This document shows positions 1 through 9,677 of a DNA stretch of 64,000 bases, piece after piece. A model generated the notes under the pieces. The model searched no databases and was not told where the DNA came from. It worked only from the letters and a program-made list of their open reading frames with translations. Both the position numbers and the translations under genes were made by a program. Position 1 is the stretch's first letter. The number at the start of each line of letters is the position of its first letter. The DNA is from JAQUOA01 sp037443785 (GTDB lineage Bacteria > Bacteroidota > Ignavibacteria > UBA10030 > UBA8401), in NCBI GenBank assembly GCA_037443785.1, contig JBBINR010000001.1, positions 62,001 to 126,000 on the forward strand, read 5' to 3'.

Positions 1-247
1 TGTGTGTATTCTGTTTCTGCTTTTATATAATCTACACTATCATTGCCCAAAGAGCAATGCAATGGATAATTGGATCTACAGACACGGCATCATATTTTTT
101 TCTAAGCGAAAAAAGATGACTGTAAATTAGTGTTTAGCAGGCAAGTTGGAAGCCTTTGAAGTGAAGTTTATCCGCTTTATACGGCGGCTATATTTTTATG
201 ATTTTTCCAATTTGAAAACAGTAAATAATGATTTCATCGGTGAATCA

Positions 248-1354
248 TTATTTATTGAGTCGCACGGTCCTTCCCGTTTTTGCGCTTTCTTTTGCTGCTT
301 CCAAAATTTCCATGACAATCATATTGTTGGCTAACGAGGACACATCATACTGGGAGAGAGTGATTTTATTTTTTACTACGGCGGCTAATAATGCAAAAGG
401 GTCGTCATAAGGAGCGGGACGTTCTTGAAGTTTTTCTTTTTGCTCTTGTCCATTTTCGTTTAAGCGAAAACGCATCTCAGAGCGATTGTCGCAAAAAATG
501 TAGCCGGTCTTTCCGTAGATTTCCATATCTTTTCTGGCGATGGGCCAATTCCATGAAGCTTGTATGATGCCTTGCATTTTTGGATATCGCAAAATGATGG
601 TCGCTTCATCGTCAACTTTGGGATAGAGTTCCGGTTTTATGGTTTGTGTAACAGCAGTAACTGCTTCAGGCCGTTCACCGTTCTTTAACCATGTGATGAG
701 GTTCGCTCCGTAACATCCAAAATCTGTCAAAGCCCCGGCGCCGTTCGTTGCTGGATCAGTAAGCCAATCTAAAAATTCGTGATTGATTCCTAATTCGATT
801 GGTCCTTTGTGTCCGTCGTGGACAACAATTTTGCGTAAATCTCCAATGTCGCCGCGGTGAACCATTTCGTACGCCTTATGATTGGTGGCGTACCACGACG
901 TTTCATAATTAACCAGCAAATGGATTTTATATTTCTCCGCCAGCACTTTCATTTTTATCGCATGCTCCAAACTAACCGCCAAAGGTTTTTCGACCATCAC
1001 GTGTATGCCGAGCGGAGCGCACATTTCTACAACTTTCAAATGATCGTAAATAGTACCAAACGCGGTAACGGCTTCAGGTTTAACGGCGGTGATCATTTCT
1101 TCCATGGTGTTGTAAACACTATTCATTGAAAAACCGTGTTCTTTAGAATAGCGTTGAGCCAGCTCTTTATTAGGTTCAACGATCCCGACAATTTTTATAT
1201 CGCCCCGATCTGGTCTTCCCAAAATCCAATGAACATGCGTGTGGGTAAGCCCTACTACTCCAACTCGCAATGGTTCCGCGTTCGTAGGTTGAGCAAACAA
1301 TTGCAATCGTATCAAGATAACGGCAAGCAATGAGAAAAAAAGGTGTTTGGCCAT
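248..1354 (-). CDS. Exported Gfo/Idh/MocA-family oxidoreductase
   Basis: A 368-residue predicted NAD(P)-dependent sugar or inositol-type oxidoreductase. I start it at the ATG at 1354 because residues 1-22 then form a clean signal peptide (hydrophobic run, then LFAQ); an upstream in-frame start at 1456 would add 34 residues that hide it. A Rossmann beta strand follows (RVGVVGLTHTHVH), then VMVEKPLAV, the EKP motif of the family, and a C-terminal DFGCYGANL segment where the family usually has its sugar-binding residues. The nucleotide loop is unusual (GLTHTH in place of GxGxxG). Secreted members of this family exist and often act in periplasmic sugar metabolism, but the substrate here is unknown. 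It is transcribed away from the rest of the window. Confidence 0.85.
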   Translation of the reverse strand: MAKHLFFSLLAVILIRLQLFAQPTNAEPLRVGVVGLTHTHVHWILGRPDRGDIKIVGIVEPNKELAQRYSKEHGFSMNSVYNTMEEMITAVKPEAVTAFGTIYDHLKVVEMCAPLGIHVMVEKPLAVSLEHAIKMKVLAEKYKIHLLVNYETSWYATNHKAYEMVHRGDIGDLRKIVVHDGHKGPIELGINHEFLDWLTDPATNGAGALTDFGCYGANLITWLKNGERPEAVTAVTQTIKPELYPKVDDEATIILRYPKMQGIIQASWNWPIARKDMEIYGKTGYIFCDNRSEMRFRLNENGQEQKEKLQERPAPYDDPFALLAAVVKNKITLSQYDVSSLANNMIVMEILEAAKESAKTGRTVRLNK

Positions 1355-1540
1355 AGATGTTATTCGTAATAGTAATGGTTTAGTTTGCAGTGGTGAAAAT
1401 AATACTGTCTCTTGTCTGGACAAGAATAATATATACACCAAGAATGAATACAGCAATTCTATTTATCAACATGGTTGGATTTTTTATTACCTGTAAAAAC
1501 ACTTGAAAATTGAAAATTATTTTGTTTTTATAACATAAAT

Positions 1541-3307
1541 ATGAAAACTTCTTTTCTCTTATGGCTGTGGACAATCTCAGTTTTTGCTCAATCCTCACCA
1601 TTTATGGATAAATCTCAAAACTTGAATATCCCTTTTCAAACAGGAAATTACGGCGTATCAATTATTGATTACAATAACGACGGATGGGATGATATTTTTA
1701 TAACAAATACTCCGCGCCTATTGGGAGGAGATACTTCATTTTGTGTCCTGTTAAAAAATAATGGGGGAGTTTATTTTACCGATGTAACGACAGCTGCCGG
1801 TTTACGGACATTTGGCAGTTTTAAATGCGGTGTTTGGGGAGATGTCAATAATGACGGTAACGCAGATTTATTTTTAGCGGAAGCATACGGCCTTGGCCGT
1901 TGTCATTTGTTCATCAATGTGAACGGCAATTCATTTAAGGAGGTAGGACTTTCTTCCGGTATTAATTTCACTTTACCCGCAGCAACAGCTGCGTTTGGCG
2001 ATTATGATAATGACGGATATGTCGATCTTTTTCTGGCAACAGAATATCCGGAATTTGATTTTTTGTACCGCAATGTATCGCATGGAGATACAATTTCATT
2101 TCAGGATGTTACCGAGAAGGCAGGAGTTGGAGGATATTCAAGCACCGTTCCGATGCAGGTCACCTTTATTGATATTGATCATGATGGAGACATGGATATT
2201 TATGCCGTGCATGACGGAACATTACCAAGCAGTCTCTTTCGCAATAACGGTGATGGCACGTTTACCGATATATCAAATCAAACAGGCTTGAATGACGTTG
2301 GTGCAGGTAATTCGATGGGAGTCTATTGGAAAGATTATGATTTTGACGGATGGGAAGAACTGTATGTGACTCGAATTGGAAAAGGTGGATTATACAGGCG
2401 GCAAGAGAATGGGAAATATCTTAACATTGCCGATTCACTCGGAGCAGGGACAAACGGAATGTCCTGGGGAGTTGTATGGGAAGATTTCGATAATGATGGG
2501 GACGATGATATTTTTATTACAAGCAACTATGGATATAATCATGTTCGCAATTTGTATTATGAAAATACCAATGGATCGTTTAGTGAAAAAGGATTAGTAT
2601 ACGGAATCGATTTTCCATTTGATTATTACGGCGCGGCGTGCGGAGATTTTAATCGGGACGGATATGTGGATCTCATGGTCGCTGCATCTGACGGTAATGA
2701 CAAACTTTTGCTTAATACAAAAAATAAAACAGGCAATTGGGTTGAGTTATCTCTAACTGGTGTAACGGTAAATAGGATGGCTATTGGAACGACAATCAGA
2801 ATTGTTACTCAATCCAAAAGTCAAACAAAGGTCATTACTGCCGGCAATAGTTATGTGTCTCAAATGAGTTCTAAAGTCCATTTTGGTCTGGGGGTGAATA
2901 CCGTGATTGATACGGTTGAAATCACATGGGCAAAAAATAATGTGCAGACTTTCAGCAAAGTTGCTGTAAATGAATTCTATCAAGTAAAGGAAGGACAATC
3001 GCTCAATACAGAAACATCTGTTTCACATAAAGAAATAAAAACCCCGGTTTTTTATCTTGGGCAAAATTATCCTAATCCCTTTAATCCCACAACGACGATT
3101 GATTATTCCATTAAACAACGGAGTGAGGTATTGTTGACGGTAGTTGATATTCTTGGCAGAGTGGTAATGACACCTTTAGACGAAATAAAAGAGCCTGGGC
3201 GGTACTCGTTGCAGTTATCGGCATTTACACTGCCGAGTGGAATATATTTTTATCACCTGCAAGCAGGATCATATTCTGAGACAAAACGAATGATTGTTCT
3301 CAAATAG
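1541..3307 (+). CDS. Secreted FG-GAP/VCBS repeat protein with ASPIC/UnbV-like domain and T9SS sorting domain
   Basis: A 588-residue exported protein. Residues 1-16 look like a signal peptide ending near VFAQ. The body carries repeated calcium-binding-type motifs (DYNNDGWDDIF, DVNNDGNADLF, DYDNDGYVDLF, DIDHDGDMDIY, DFDNDGDDDIF), typical of FG-GAP/VCBS beta-propellers. A following region around residues 395-470 (NWVELSLTGVTVNRMAIGT, then VHFGLG) matches the ASPIC/UnbV domain often found after them. The last ~85 residues, beginning LGQNYPNPFNPTTTIDYSI and ending RMIVLK, are a type A T9SS C-terminal sorting domain. It is therefore probably exported by the SprA system encoded in this window and attached to the cell surface. 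The molecular role is unknown; adhesion or glycan binding is common for this architecture. Confidence 0.88.
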   Translation: MKTSFLLWLWTISVFAQSSPFMDKSQNLNIPFQTGNYGVSIIDYNNDGWDDIFITNTPRLLGGDTSFCVLLKNNGGVYFTDVTTAAGLRTFGSFKCGVWGDVNNDGNADLFLAEAYGLGRCHLFINVNGNSFKEVGLSSGINFTLPAATAAFGDYDNDGYVDLFLATEYPEFDFLYRNVSHGDTISFQDVTEKAGVGGYSSTVPMQVTFIDIDHDGDMDIYAVHDGTLPSSLFRNNGDGTFTDISNQTGLNDVGAGNSMGVYWKDYDFDGWEELYVTRIGKGGLYRRQENGKYLNIADSLGAGTNGMSWGVVWEDFDNDGDDDIFITSNYGYNHVRNLYYENTNGSFSEKGLVYGIDFPFDYYGAACGDFNRDGYVDLMVAASDGNDKLLLNTKNKTGNWVELSLTGVTVNRMAIGTTIRIVTQSKSQTKVITAGNSYVSQMSSKVHFGLGVNTVIDTVEITWAKNNVQTFSKVAVNEFYQVKEGQSLNTETSVSHKEIKTPVFYLGQNYPNPFNPTTTIDYSIKQRSEVLLTVVDILGRVVMTPLDEIKEPGRYSLQLSAFTLPSGIYFYHLQAGSYSETKRMIVLK

Positions 3308-3338
3308 TATTTTTTTTATCATTACACGGGATTTTACG

Positions 3339-5621
3339 ATGCTTGTTAAACACAAAAGAAACAACGGCATGAAATTCAAATACATCCTTCTGCTGCTTTC
3401 TTTTTTCTCTTTGATTATGCCCGATGTGGCAGCAGCGAAACATTCAGTCGCGCGGGAATGGAACGAAGTAATGCTTCAGGCGATTCGAAAAGATCTGGCT
3501 CGACCGCCAATTCAAGCGCGGAATCTTTTTCATGTCTCGTTAGCGATGTACGACGCGTGGGCCGCATTCGACAAGATCGCAAAACCATTTTTTTTGGGAA
3601 GAACAGTCAGCGGATTTTCATGTGCATTTGACGGCATTCAGGCTCCTATTGATATCCATGCTGCACGAGAAGAAGCCATTAGTTATGCAGCATATCGTTT
3701 GCTCAAGCACCGATATAAAAACTCTCCCGCGGCCAATGATGCGCTAACAAGATTTGATTCGTTGTTTGTTGCTTTGGGATATGATACCCTTGTCACAACA
3801 ACCGATTATTCAACTGGATCTCCGGCAGCATTGGGAAACTATCTTGCGCAAAAACTGATTGAATTTGGCCTTCAAGACGGAGCAAATGAAATCTTTGATT
3901 ATGGGAATGCCTATTACAAGCCGGTAAATTCCCCCATTGATCCTGTTAAATTTGGTGACTCAACGATCGCAGACCCAAACCGATGGCAGCCGATTACGGT
4001 TGGAACATTTATTGATCAAAATTGAAATCCTATTCCGGTTAGGACCCCACCGTTTCTCTGTCCTGAATGGGGAAATGTTATTCCGTTTGCGCTTTCATCC
4101 GGTAACCGTAAAACATTTCATCGAAATAGTAATGACTATTTCGTCTACCACGATCCGGGCCCGCCCCCAATGCTTGATTCTTTAAGCCCTTTAGGTGAAT
4201 CATCAGAATTGTTTAAGTGGGCATTCTCTCTCGTATCCGTGTGGCAGTCTCATCTCGATCCCTCGGATAGTGTCATGTGGGATATTTCTCCCTCATCGAT
4301 TGGAAATGTTCAACAACTCCCTCAAACTCTCGTCGATCTAAAAAAATTTTACAATCTTGTTGATGGGGGTGATATCGGGAAAGGCCGACCTCTTAATCCG
4401 CGTACCGGACTTCCATATCAATCTCAGATTGTTCCCCGCGGAGATTATACAAGAGTGTTGGCTGAATTTTGGGCTGATGGACCTTCTTCCGAAACGCCTC
4501 CGGGACATTGGTTTACCATTTTGAATTATGTGAATGATCATCCGGCATTTAGTAAACGTTATGGCGGTCAAGGACCGGTCATTGAAGACCTCGAGTGGGA
4601 TGTAAAATCTTATTTAATTATGGGAGGTGCAGTTCATGATGCTGCGGTCACTGCCTGGGGAATTAAAGGTTGGTACGATACTGTTCGTCCAATTTCCGCC
4701 ATCCGATATTTGGCGGACCATGGGCAGTGCTCGGATTCAACATTAGCGCATTATTCAAAGTTGGGCATTCCGCTTATTCCGGGACTCATAGAATTAGTCA
4801 ATGCAGGAGATTCACTGGCAGGTGAAGGGAATAAAAATGTAGGCAAGATAAAATTATACACGTGGCGCGGACACTATTATATTAAAGATCCGAAAATTAA
4901 TACGGCAGGTGTGGGATGGATTTTAGCAGGAGACTGGTGGCCGTACCAACGGCCGTCATTCGTAACGCCTCCGTTTGCGGGATACATTTCCGGACATTCG
5001 ACATATTCACGAACGGCATCGGAGGTGATGACACTCTTAACCGGTGATGAATATTTTCCTGGTGGAATAGGTGAGTTCCATGCAACGAAGAATAACTATT
5101 TGGTTTTTGAAGACGGGCCGAGTGTCGATGTCACGTTGCAATGGGCAACCTATCGAGATGCATCTGATCAGTGCAGTCTTTCTCGAATATGGGGAGGAAT
5201 TCATCCTCCTATCGACGATATTCCCGGCCGATTGATCGGAGAAAAGATAGGGGCAGACGCATTTACTCTTGCCGGGAAATATTTTTCTGGACAGATTACC
5301 AATATATATTCTGACCCTTCTTCTGTGAGTGCACCGATGTTATGGAAACTTGATCAGAATTTTCCGAATCCTTTTAACCCCGCAACGAGAATAGCATACT
5401 CAATTGCTGAACGAAGTAATGTTGTGTTAACTATGTATAATGTGTTAGGACGGGTGGTGAAAGAAATCATTAATGGCACACAAGATGCCGGCCATTATGA
5501 ACACAATATTGATGCATCAAAACTTTCCTCTGGAATTTATTTCTACAGAATTGTCGCGCGTTCAGAACAGAATCAGGATAAAAAATTTGTTGATACGAAG
5601 AGTATGATGTTGATAAAATAA
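3339..5621 (+). pseudogene. Vanadium-haloperoxidase/PAP2-like secreted protein with T9SS sorting domain, interrupted by an in-frame TGA
   Basis: Two open stretches in the same frame (to 4025, and from 4026 on) are separated only by the TGA at 4023-4025. Read through, they give one ~760-residue protein: a signal peptide (from the ATG at 3339 or 3369), a helical haloperoxidase N-domain (AREWNEVMLQAIRKD, FHVSLAMYDAWAAFD), then the active-site region YDTVRPISAIRYL, ISGHSTYSRTASEVMTLL and GIHPPIDDIPGRLIGE. These correspond to the Arg, Ser-Gly-His and His vanadate/phosphate-binding motifs of the family. It ends with a T9SS sorting domain (NFPNPFNPATRIAYSI to MMLIK). The stop falls in FIDQN*NPIPVRTPPF, where a Gly codon GGA differing by one base would restore the frame. 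It could be a real nonsense mutation or a sequence error; selenocysteine is unlikely. Activity (peroxidase or phosphatase) is not known. Confidence 0.8.
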
Positions 5622-5804
5622 AATGGTCTCTTTGCGTAGTTTCTGCGAACACTTTGTGAAAGGTATTTAAAAAATGCCGTTGTGCGCGCGGGGGGATTTT
5701 TTATTTAACTTGGAGTGCCCGGGATCTCGTTAAAGAACAACGAGATTACACATGAATGAAAAATCATGAATTCGACTAGACAAAGGTATATCCCAATGTC
5801 ATCT
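5622..5804. other. Gene-free spacer after the haloperoxidase gene
   Basis: No coding sequence is visible here. The spacer holds an A-run/T-run pair around 5669-5702 that could be a weak terminator for the haloperoxidase gene, and an 8-bp inverted repeat (5724-5731 with 5739-5746, 7-nt loop) with no T-tract. The converging tRNA-Leu unit follows, so the whole gene-poor stretch runs from 5622 to 6049. Confidence 0.5.
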
Positions 5805-5839
5805 AAAAAAGAAGGCATCAACAGGATGCCTTCTTTTTT
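5805..5839 (-). terminator. Rho-independent terminator of tRNA-Leu (bidirectional)
   Basis: A perfect 15-bp inverted repeat (5805-5819 pairs with 5825-5839) around a 5-nt loop. The stem core is GAAGGCATC/GATGCCTTC, with an A-run on one side and a T-run on the other, so it can terminate in both directions. It lies 3 bases beyond the mature 3' end of the tRNA. Confidence 0.85.
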
Positions 5840-5842
5840 GTG

Positions 5843-5926
5843 TGCCCGGGACTGGACTTGAACCAGCACAGCCTTGCGGCCATAGGCTTCTGAGACCTAC
5901 GTGTCTACCAATTTCACCACCCGGGC
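5843..5926 (-). tRNA. tRNA-Leu (anticodon CAG)
   Basis: An 84-nt cloverleaf read on the - strand. The acceptor stem GCCCGGG pairs with CCCGGGC. A D-arm with AAATTGGTAGACAC follows, then an anticodon stem TAGGT/GCCTA with loop CTCAGAA (anticodon CAG), a long class II variable arm, and a T-arm with GGTTCAAGTCC. The long variable arm and the A discriminator fit tRNA-Leu. The 3' CCA is not encoded (the genomic sequence continues ACA after the stem). Confidence 0.96.
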
Positions 5927-5936
5927 AATTGCTCAA

Positions 5937-5967
5937 CAAAAATACGAAGAAACCTTCCGCAATGCAA
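5937..5967 (-). promoter_or_regulatory. Putative promoter of tRNA-Leu
   Basis: Reading the - strand, TTG (5967-5965) is followed by exactly 20 bases and then TATTTTTG (5944-5937). The predicted transcript would begin a few bases before the tRNA 5' end. The same TTG-N20-TA spacing occurs before rpmE, accD, sprA, the polysaccharide cluster and other genes here, which supports the call. Confidence 0.5.
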
Positions 5968-6049
5968 GCTGGTCTAAGATAACAGAACATCGTTCGAAAC
6001 TTTTTTCTCCGATTATCGTTAGGTTATATATAAAATTTTTGAGGGCATA

Positions 6050-7045
6050 ATGAAACCAACTTTTTCTTCTCTTATAAAAATTTCTGTTTTTTTACTGCTG
6101 GGGGTGGCGTTTGGCGGTGGATTGGTTGTTTATTCCGAATCTCGAGGCGGAGTCAAAAAAAATAACGCCGATGAAGAAATATATTCACCTTCCTCATCCG
6201 ATGAATCGAATCGGAAATACGAAAAACAATTCTCCGTTTCTGAAGGCGGAAAAATCTATGTTGAAGCCGATGAAGGAACTGTGGAAATAAAATCTTGGGA
6301 TAAAAAAGAGGTAAGCATTGTCGTCGATATAGATGGAAGTGACAGCAGGGCAGGAAAATATTCTGTCGACTTCAAACAGGATGGAAATACCGTGAGTGTT
6401 ATTGGAAAATTGCGGGACAAAAGTTTTTTTCACTGGCATATGGGAAATTTAAACGTCCGGTACACAATTATGACGCCCCGAAAATTTTCAGCCGAAGTGA
6501 AAACGTCGGGCGGGGATGTTGAAATCGCCAAACTTGAAGGTCAAATTGATCTTTCAACCAGCGGAGGAAATATGCGGATGGATGATATTACCGGCGATGT
6601 GTCATCCTCAACGTCCGGAGGAGATATCGAAGCCAATAATATTAATGGCCGCTTACAGGTAGAGACTTCAGGAGGAAACATTCGTTCAACGGTTGTCACC
6701 GGAAATTTTGAAGGCCATACTTCTGGCGGTGACGTAGTCGTTGAACAGGTGAACGGACGTGTGCGTGCATCGACCTCTGGTGGAAATATTCGATTAAAAG
6801 TGAATGGCGATAATCAAGGAATTGACGTGGAAACTTCAGGCGGGGATATCGACATTTATGTGAAAGAAAATATTGCAGCAACAATTGATGCGCAGACCAC
6901 AGGGGGCAGTGTTGATTGTGATCTTCCGATTGCTGTGCGTGGAAAAGTTAAGGAGAGTGAATTACACGGAAAAATTAACGGCGGGGGAAATCCGATTAAA
7001 GCGGAAACTTCCGGGGGCAGCATTCGCATTACTGCGCTGAAATAA
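6050..7045 (+). CDS. DUF4097 family beta-strand repeat protein
   Basis: A 331-residue protein with an N-terminal hydrophobic segment (about residues 7-25) that is a signal peptide or membrane anchor, so the rest is outside the cytoplasm. The C-terminal two thirds is a ladder of eight TSGG motifs plus one TTGG, spaced about 15-25 residues apart (KTSGGDVEI, STSGGNMRM, STSGGDIEA, ETSGGNIRS and so on). This is the right-handed beta-helix-like repeat of the DUF4097 'putative adhesin' family. Members are often encoded near envelope-stress regulators; none is visible here. The gene stands alone between the tRNA and a converging PBP gene. Function is unknown. Confidence 0.85.
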   Translation: MKPTFSSLIKISVFLLLGVAFGGGLVVYSESRGGVKKNNADEEIYSPSSSDESNRKYEKQFSVSEGGKIYVEADEGTVEIKSWDKKEVSIVVDIDGSDSRAGKYSVDFKQDGNTVSVIGKLRDKSFFHWHMGNLNVRYTIMTPRKFSAEVKTSGGDVEIAKLEGQIDLSTSGGNMRMDDITGDVSSSTSGGDIEANNINGRLQVETSGGNIRSTVVTGNFEGHTSGGDVVVEQVNGRVRASTSGGNIRLKVNGDNQGIDVETSGGDIDIYVKENIAATIDAQTTGGSVDCDLPIAVRGKVKESELHGKINGGGNPIKAETSGGSIRITALK

Positions 7046-7107
7046 ATCTTTCTGTCTCATTGAAAAAATTGCCGCCGATTCATTGATGACACTGTTTCGG
7101 TGGTTTT

Positions 7108-8556
7108 TTATTTTCGTTTTAAACCTGCCATCAATACCCCGATTGCATCTTGTGCTTTTCTAAATGGTGCGCTTGATCCGATAAAGTTTTGCATCATTAT
7201 CGAAAATGCGAGTAATTCATTGTCTGCCGTTCGGACATACCCTGCAAGTGAACTGACTCCGCTGATCGTCCCTGTCTTTGCGTGGAGATTCTTTTCCGCC
7301 GAAGAATTTTTCATCCGATTGTGCAGCGTTCCGTCGATACCCGCATCGGGAAGCGATGTAAAGAAAAGATCGAACATGTTTTTTTGAGTGTACATCCCTT
7401 GAAGAAGTTTGATATAATTTTCGGCCGTCATAAGATTATAAAATGACACGCCGGAACCATCCACCATAAGATATCCCGACGAGTCGATTCCAAAATCAAC
7501 GAGCTGCTTCTTTACGGCTGAAATCCCATTTTCTGTAGAGCCGGGCACGCCGTATTTTTCTGCTCCAAGAATTTTCAACGTATTCTCTGCTGAAAGATTA
7601 TCGCTGGTCTTATTTAAAAAAATCATCATCGAATCAATCGCTTGAATATGTTCCGCAGCAAAAACAGCAGCAGTATCTATTTTTTTCAGTTGAATATCGC
7701 CGGTCACTCTCACGTGTTGCCTCTCAAGTTCTTCTTTTGCAAGCGTCAAAAAATATAATTCAGGATTTCGAATGGTAATATATTCGGTTCGGGAAAGCGT
7801 ATCGAGTTTTTTTGAACCTTTTATCGTGATGACATTTAGCCGCTCATCAAATTTTCTTGAAATGTCCAAATTATTTGTTGTATCGGTAACGGATTGATTC
7901 TCAAGCGAAACAAATTTCGTTGGAGGGGTTATGGTGATCACTGTTGTATCGCCGAGCTGTTTTCCCGCCGCCACTGAAACACCAACGCAATTTCGATTAA
8001 TCGTTAATGCAGAATTGTAAGCGGCGAAATCATACGGCTCGTCATCCCACATCCAACCAGAACCCCAGCGTTTATCATCAAAGTACGTAGCATCGCCAAT
8101 AATGGTTCCCTCGATCGATGTTATATGCAATTGTGATACTACTCGTGAAATCAATTCAGAAAGATTTTCAGTCGAAAAATCCGGGTCGCCATATCCCTTG
8201 AAATAGAGATTTCCTTTTAAAACAGTGCTGTCGATTTTTCCCGAATAAAAAACTTTTGTGAGAATCGAAAAATCTTTTCCAAGCACACACAATGCGGTCG
8301 ATGTCGTCAGCAATTTAAGATTGGATGCCGGGCGCATCAATTTTTTCGCATTGCGTTCATACAGCACCTCATTGTTATCAAGCGAAACAATTTTTATAGC
8401 GGCATCGGTTGTGACGAAAATGGAATCGTTTAGGATAGCATCAACCTGACTCCGGAATGAATTCGTCGGATCGCTTGATATGATTCTTGAAAATGTTGAA
8501 CATCCGGAAACGAAAAAAACAGTAAAGGAGAGGAGAATGGAAGTAAAAAATTTCAT
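7108..8556 (-). CDS. dacB: D-alanyl-D-alanine carboxypeptidase/endopeptidase (S13, PBP4/DacB type)
   Basis: A 482-residue lipoprotein-type class C penicillin-binding protein. The N-terminus ends in the lipobox VSGC with Cys19. All three active-site motifs are present: SxxK as S78-NL-K81, SxN in the segment TSDNLSAEN, and KTG in HAKTGTISG. Family members cleave the terminal D-Ala or the cross-link of peptidoglycan peptides in the periplasm. The length fits the family, which carries large insertions between SxxK and SxN. It is divergent from tsaD, with starts about 90 bases apart. Confidence 0.92.
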   Translation of the reverse strand: MKFFTSILLSFTVFFVSGCSTFSRIISSDPTNSFRSQVDAILNDSIFVTTDAAIKIVSLDNNEVLYERNAKKLMRPASNLKLLTTSTALCVLGKDFSILTKVFYSGKIDSTVLKGNLYFKGYGDPDFSTENLSELISRVVSQLHITSIEGTIIGDATYFDDKRWGSGWMWDDEPYDFAAYNSALTINRNCVGVSVAAGKQLGDTTVITITPPTKFVSLENQSVTDTTNNLDISRKFDERLNVITIKGSKKLDTLSRTEYITIRNPELYFLTLAKEELERQHVRVTGDIQLKKIDTAAVFAAEHIQAIDSMMIFLNKTSDNLSAENTLKILGAEKYGVPGSTENGISAVKKQLVDFGIDSSGYLMVDGSGVSFYNLMTAENYIKLLQGMYTQKNMFDLFFTSLPDAGIDGTLHNRMKNSSAEKNLHAKTGTISGVSSLAGYVRTADNELLAFSIMMQNFIGSSAPFRKAQDAIGVLMAGLKRK

Positions 8557-8648
8557 GTCAATCCTTGAATTATTTCTCTGTACTTAACAAATATGAACTG
8601 CAAAATCAATCAATCTGGAAATTGAATCATCTTTTCTTATATTTACTT

Positions 8649-9677
8649 ATGCAAAATGAAATTGTGATTTTGGGAATAGAAACATCGTGCGATGAAACAT
8701 CAGCGGCGGTAATTCGTGGCGGAGAGTTACTGTCAAATGTCATTTCGTCGCAAGTTATTCATTCTCAATACGGCGGAGTTGTGCCGGAGCTGGCATCGAG
8801 AGCTCATCAAAAGCTTATTGTACCGGTGGTAAATGAAGCCTTGCAGGACGCGGGCATAAAAAAAGATGATTTATCGGCAGTTGCAGTTGCTGTCGGCCCG
8901 GGATTAATGGGATCGTTATTGGTTGGAGTGAATTTTGGGAAATCATTTTCATATGGACTTGATGTTCCTTTTATTGCCGTGAACCACATGGAAGCACATA
9001 TCTATTCCAATTTTATTGACGATCCGAAGCCAAAATTTCCGTTCATCAATTTAACTGTTTCCGGCGGACATACGCAGCTTGTCCTGGTGAAAGATGAGTT
9101 CGATTATACAATTGTTGGTGAAACACGTGACGATGCCGCCGGCGAAGCATTCGACAAAGTCGCCAAAATGCTTGGCCTCGGATATCCGGGCGGCCCGCAA
9201 ATAGATAAGTATGCACAACGCGGAAATCCAAAAGCCATTCCTTTCCCGCGGCCGTATGCAAAGGACGATTTTGAATTCAGTTTCAGCGGAATAAAAACTT
9301 CCGTGCTCTATTATTTAAGAGATCATCATTTACGCGGCATGCACATCCCTGAAAACCTTCTTGCCGATATTTGTGCAAGCTTTCAATCTGCTGTTGTTGA
9401 AGTGTTGGTTCAAAAAACAATTAACGCAGCAAAACATTTTGGAGTGAACGATATTGCAATGGCGGGTGGAGTTTCAGCAAACAGAGGATTACGAACATTG
9501 ATGGAAAAGGATGCGAAAGAAAATTCTTTCAATGTTTTTATCCCAAAATTTGAATACTGCACCGATAACGGCGCCATGATCGCCGAAGTAGGGTATCGAA
9601 AATTTCGAAAACAGATTTTTTCACCCTTGAATATTACCGCAACAGCAAACTTAGAATTAGGTATCGCGGCTCAATGA
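8649..9677 (+). CDS. tsaD: tRNA N6-adenosine threonylcarbamoyltransferase TsaD
   Basis: A 342-residue protein of the Kae1/TsaD ASKHA fold that transfers the threonylcarbamoyl group to A37 of ANN-decoding tRNAs. I start at the ATG at 8649, giving MQNEIVILGIETSCDETSAA, the usual TsaD N-terminus; an upstream TTG would add 28 atypical residues. The metal-binding pair H113/H117 (NHMEAH) and the SGGHTQLVLV and MAGGVSANRGLR nucleotide motifs are intact. Its partners TsaE and TsaB are encoded about 19 kb downstream; TsaC is not in the window. The stop overlaps the trpA start by 4 bases, so the two are probably co-translated. Confidence 0.96.
   Translation: MQNEIVILGIETSCDETSAAVIRGGELLSNVISSQVIHSQYGGVVPELASRAHQKLIVPVVNEALQDAGIKKDDLSAVAVAVGPGLMGSLLVGVNFGKSFSYGLDVPFIAVNHMEAHIYSNFIDDPKPKFPFINLTVSGGHTQLVLVKDEFDYTIVGETRDDAAGEAFDKVAKMLGLGYPGGPQIDKYAQRGNPKAIPFPRPYAKDDFEFSFSGIKTSVLYYLRDHHLRGMHIPENLLADICASFQSAVVEVLVQKTINAAKHFGVNDIAMAGGVSANRGLRTLMEKDAKENSFNVFIPKFEYCTDNGAMIAEVGYRKFRKQIFSPLNITATANLELGIAAQ

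Noticed and set aside
1..247. Possible coding tail or terminator at the left edge
   Set aside because: No frame continues from outside with family-like sequence, and the CATTGC...GCAATG repeat near 41-59 has no T-run.
3990..4060. Selenocysteine reading of the in-frame TGA in the haloperoxidase gene
   Set aside because: Only a 4-bp hairpin with a short loop is visible downstream, too weak for a bacterial SECIS element. The family is expected to have Gly at this loop, and one base restores it.
5724..5746. Inverted repeat ATCTCGTT...AACGAGAT as a terminator
   Set aside because: It lacks a T-tract on either side and sits in a spacer without a clear transcript to end; left as an unexplained hairpin.
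5715..5851. 10-base match (GTGCCCGGGA) near 5715 to the tRNA-Leu 3' end, as a possible integration (att) site
   Set aside because: The match is too short, there is no integrase or phage gene nearby, and the repeat is explained by a CG-rich tRNA end plus chance.
5799..5990. Short - strand reading frame covering the tRNA-Leu
   Set aside because: The sequence is fully explained by the tRNA and its terminator; the frame is a translation artefact.
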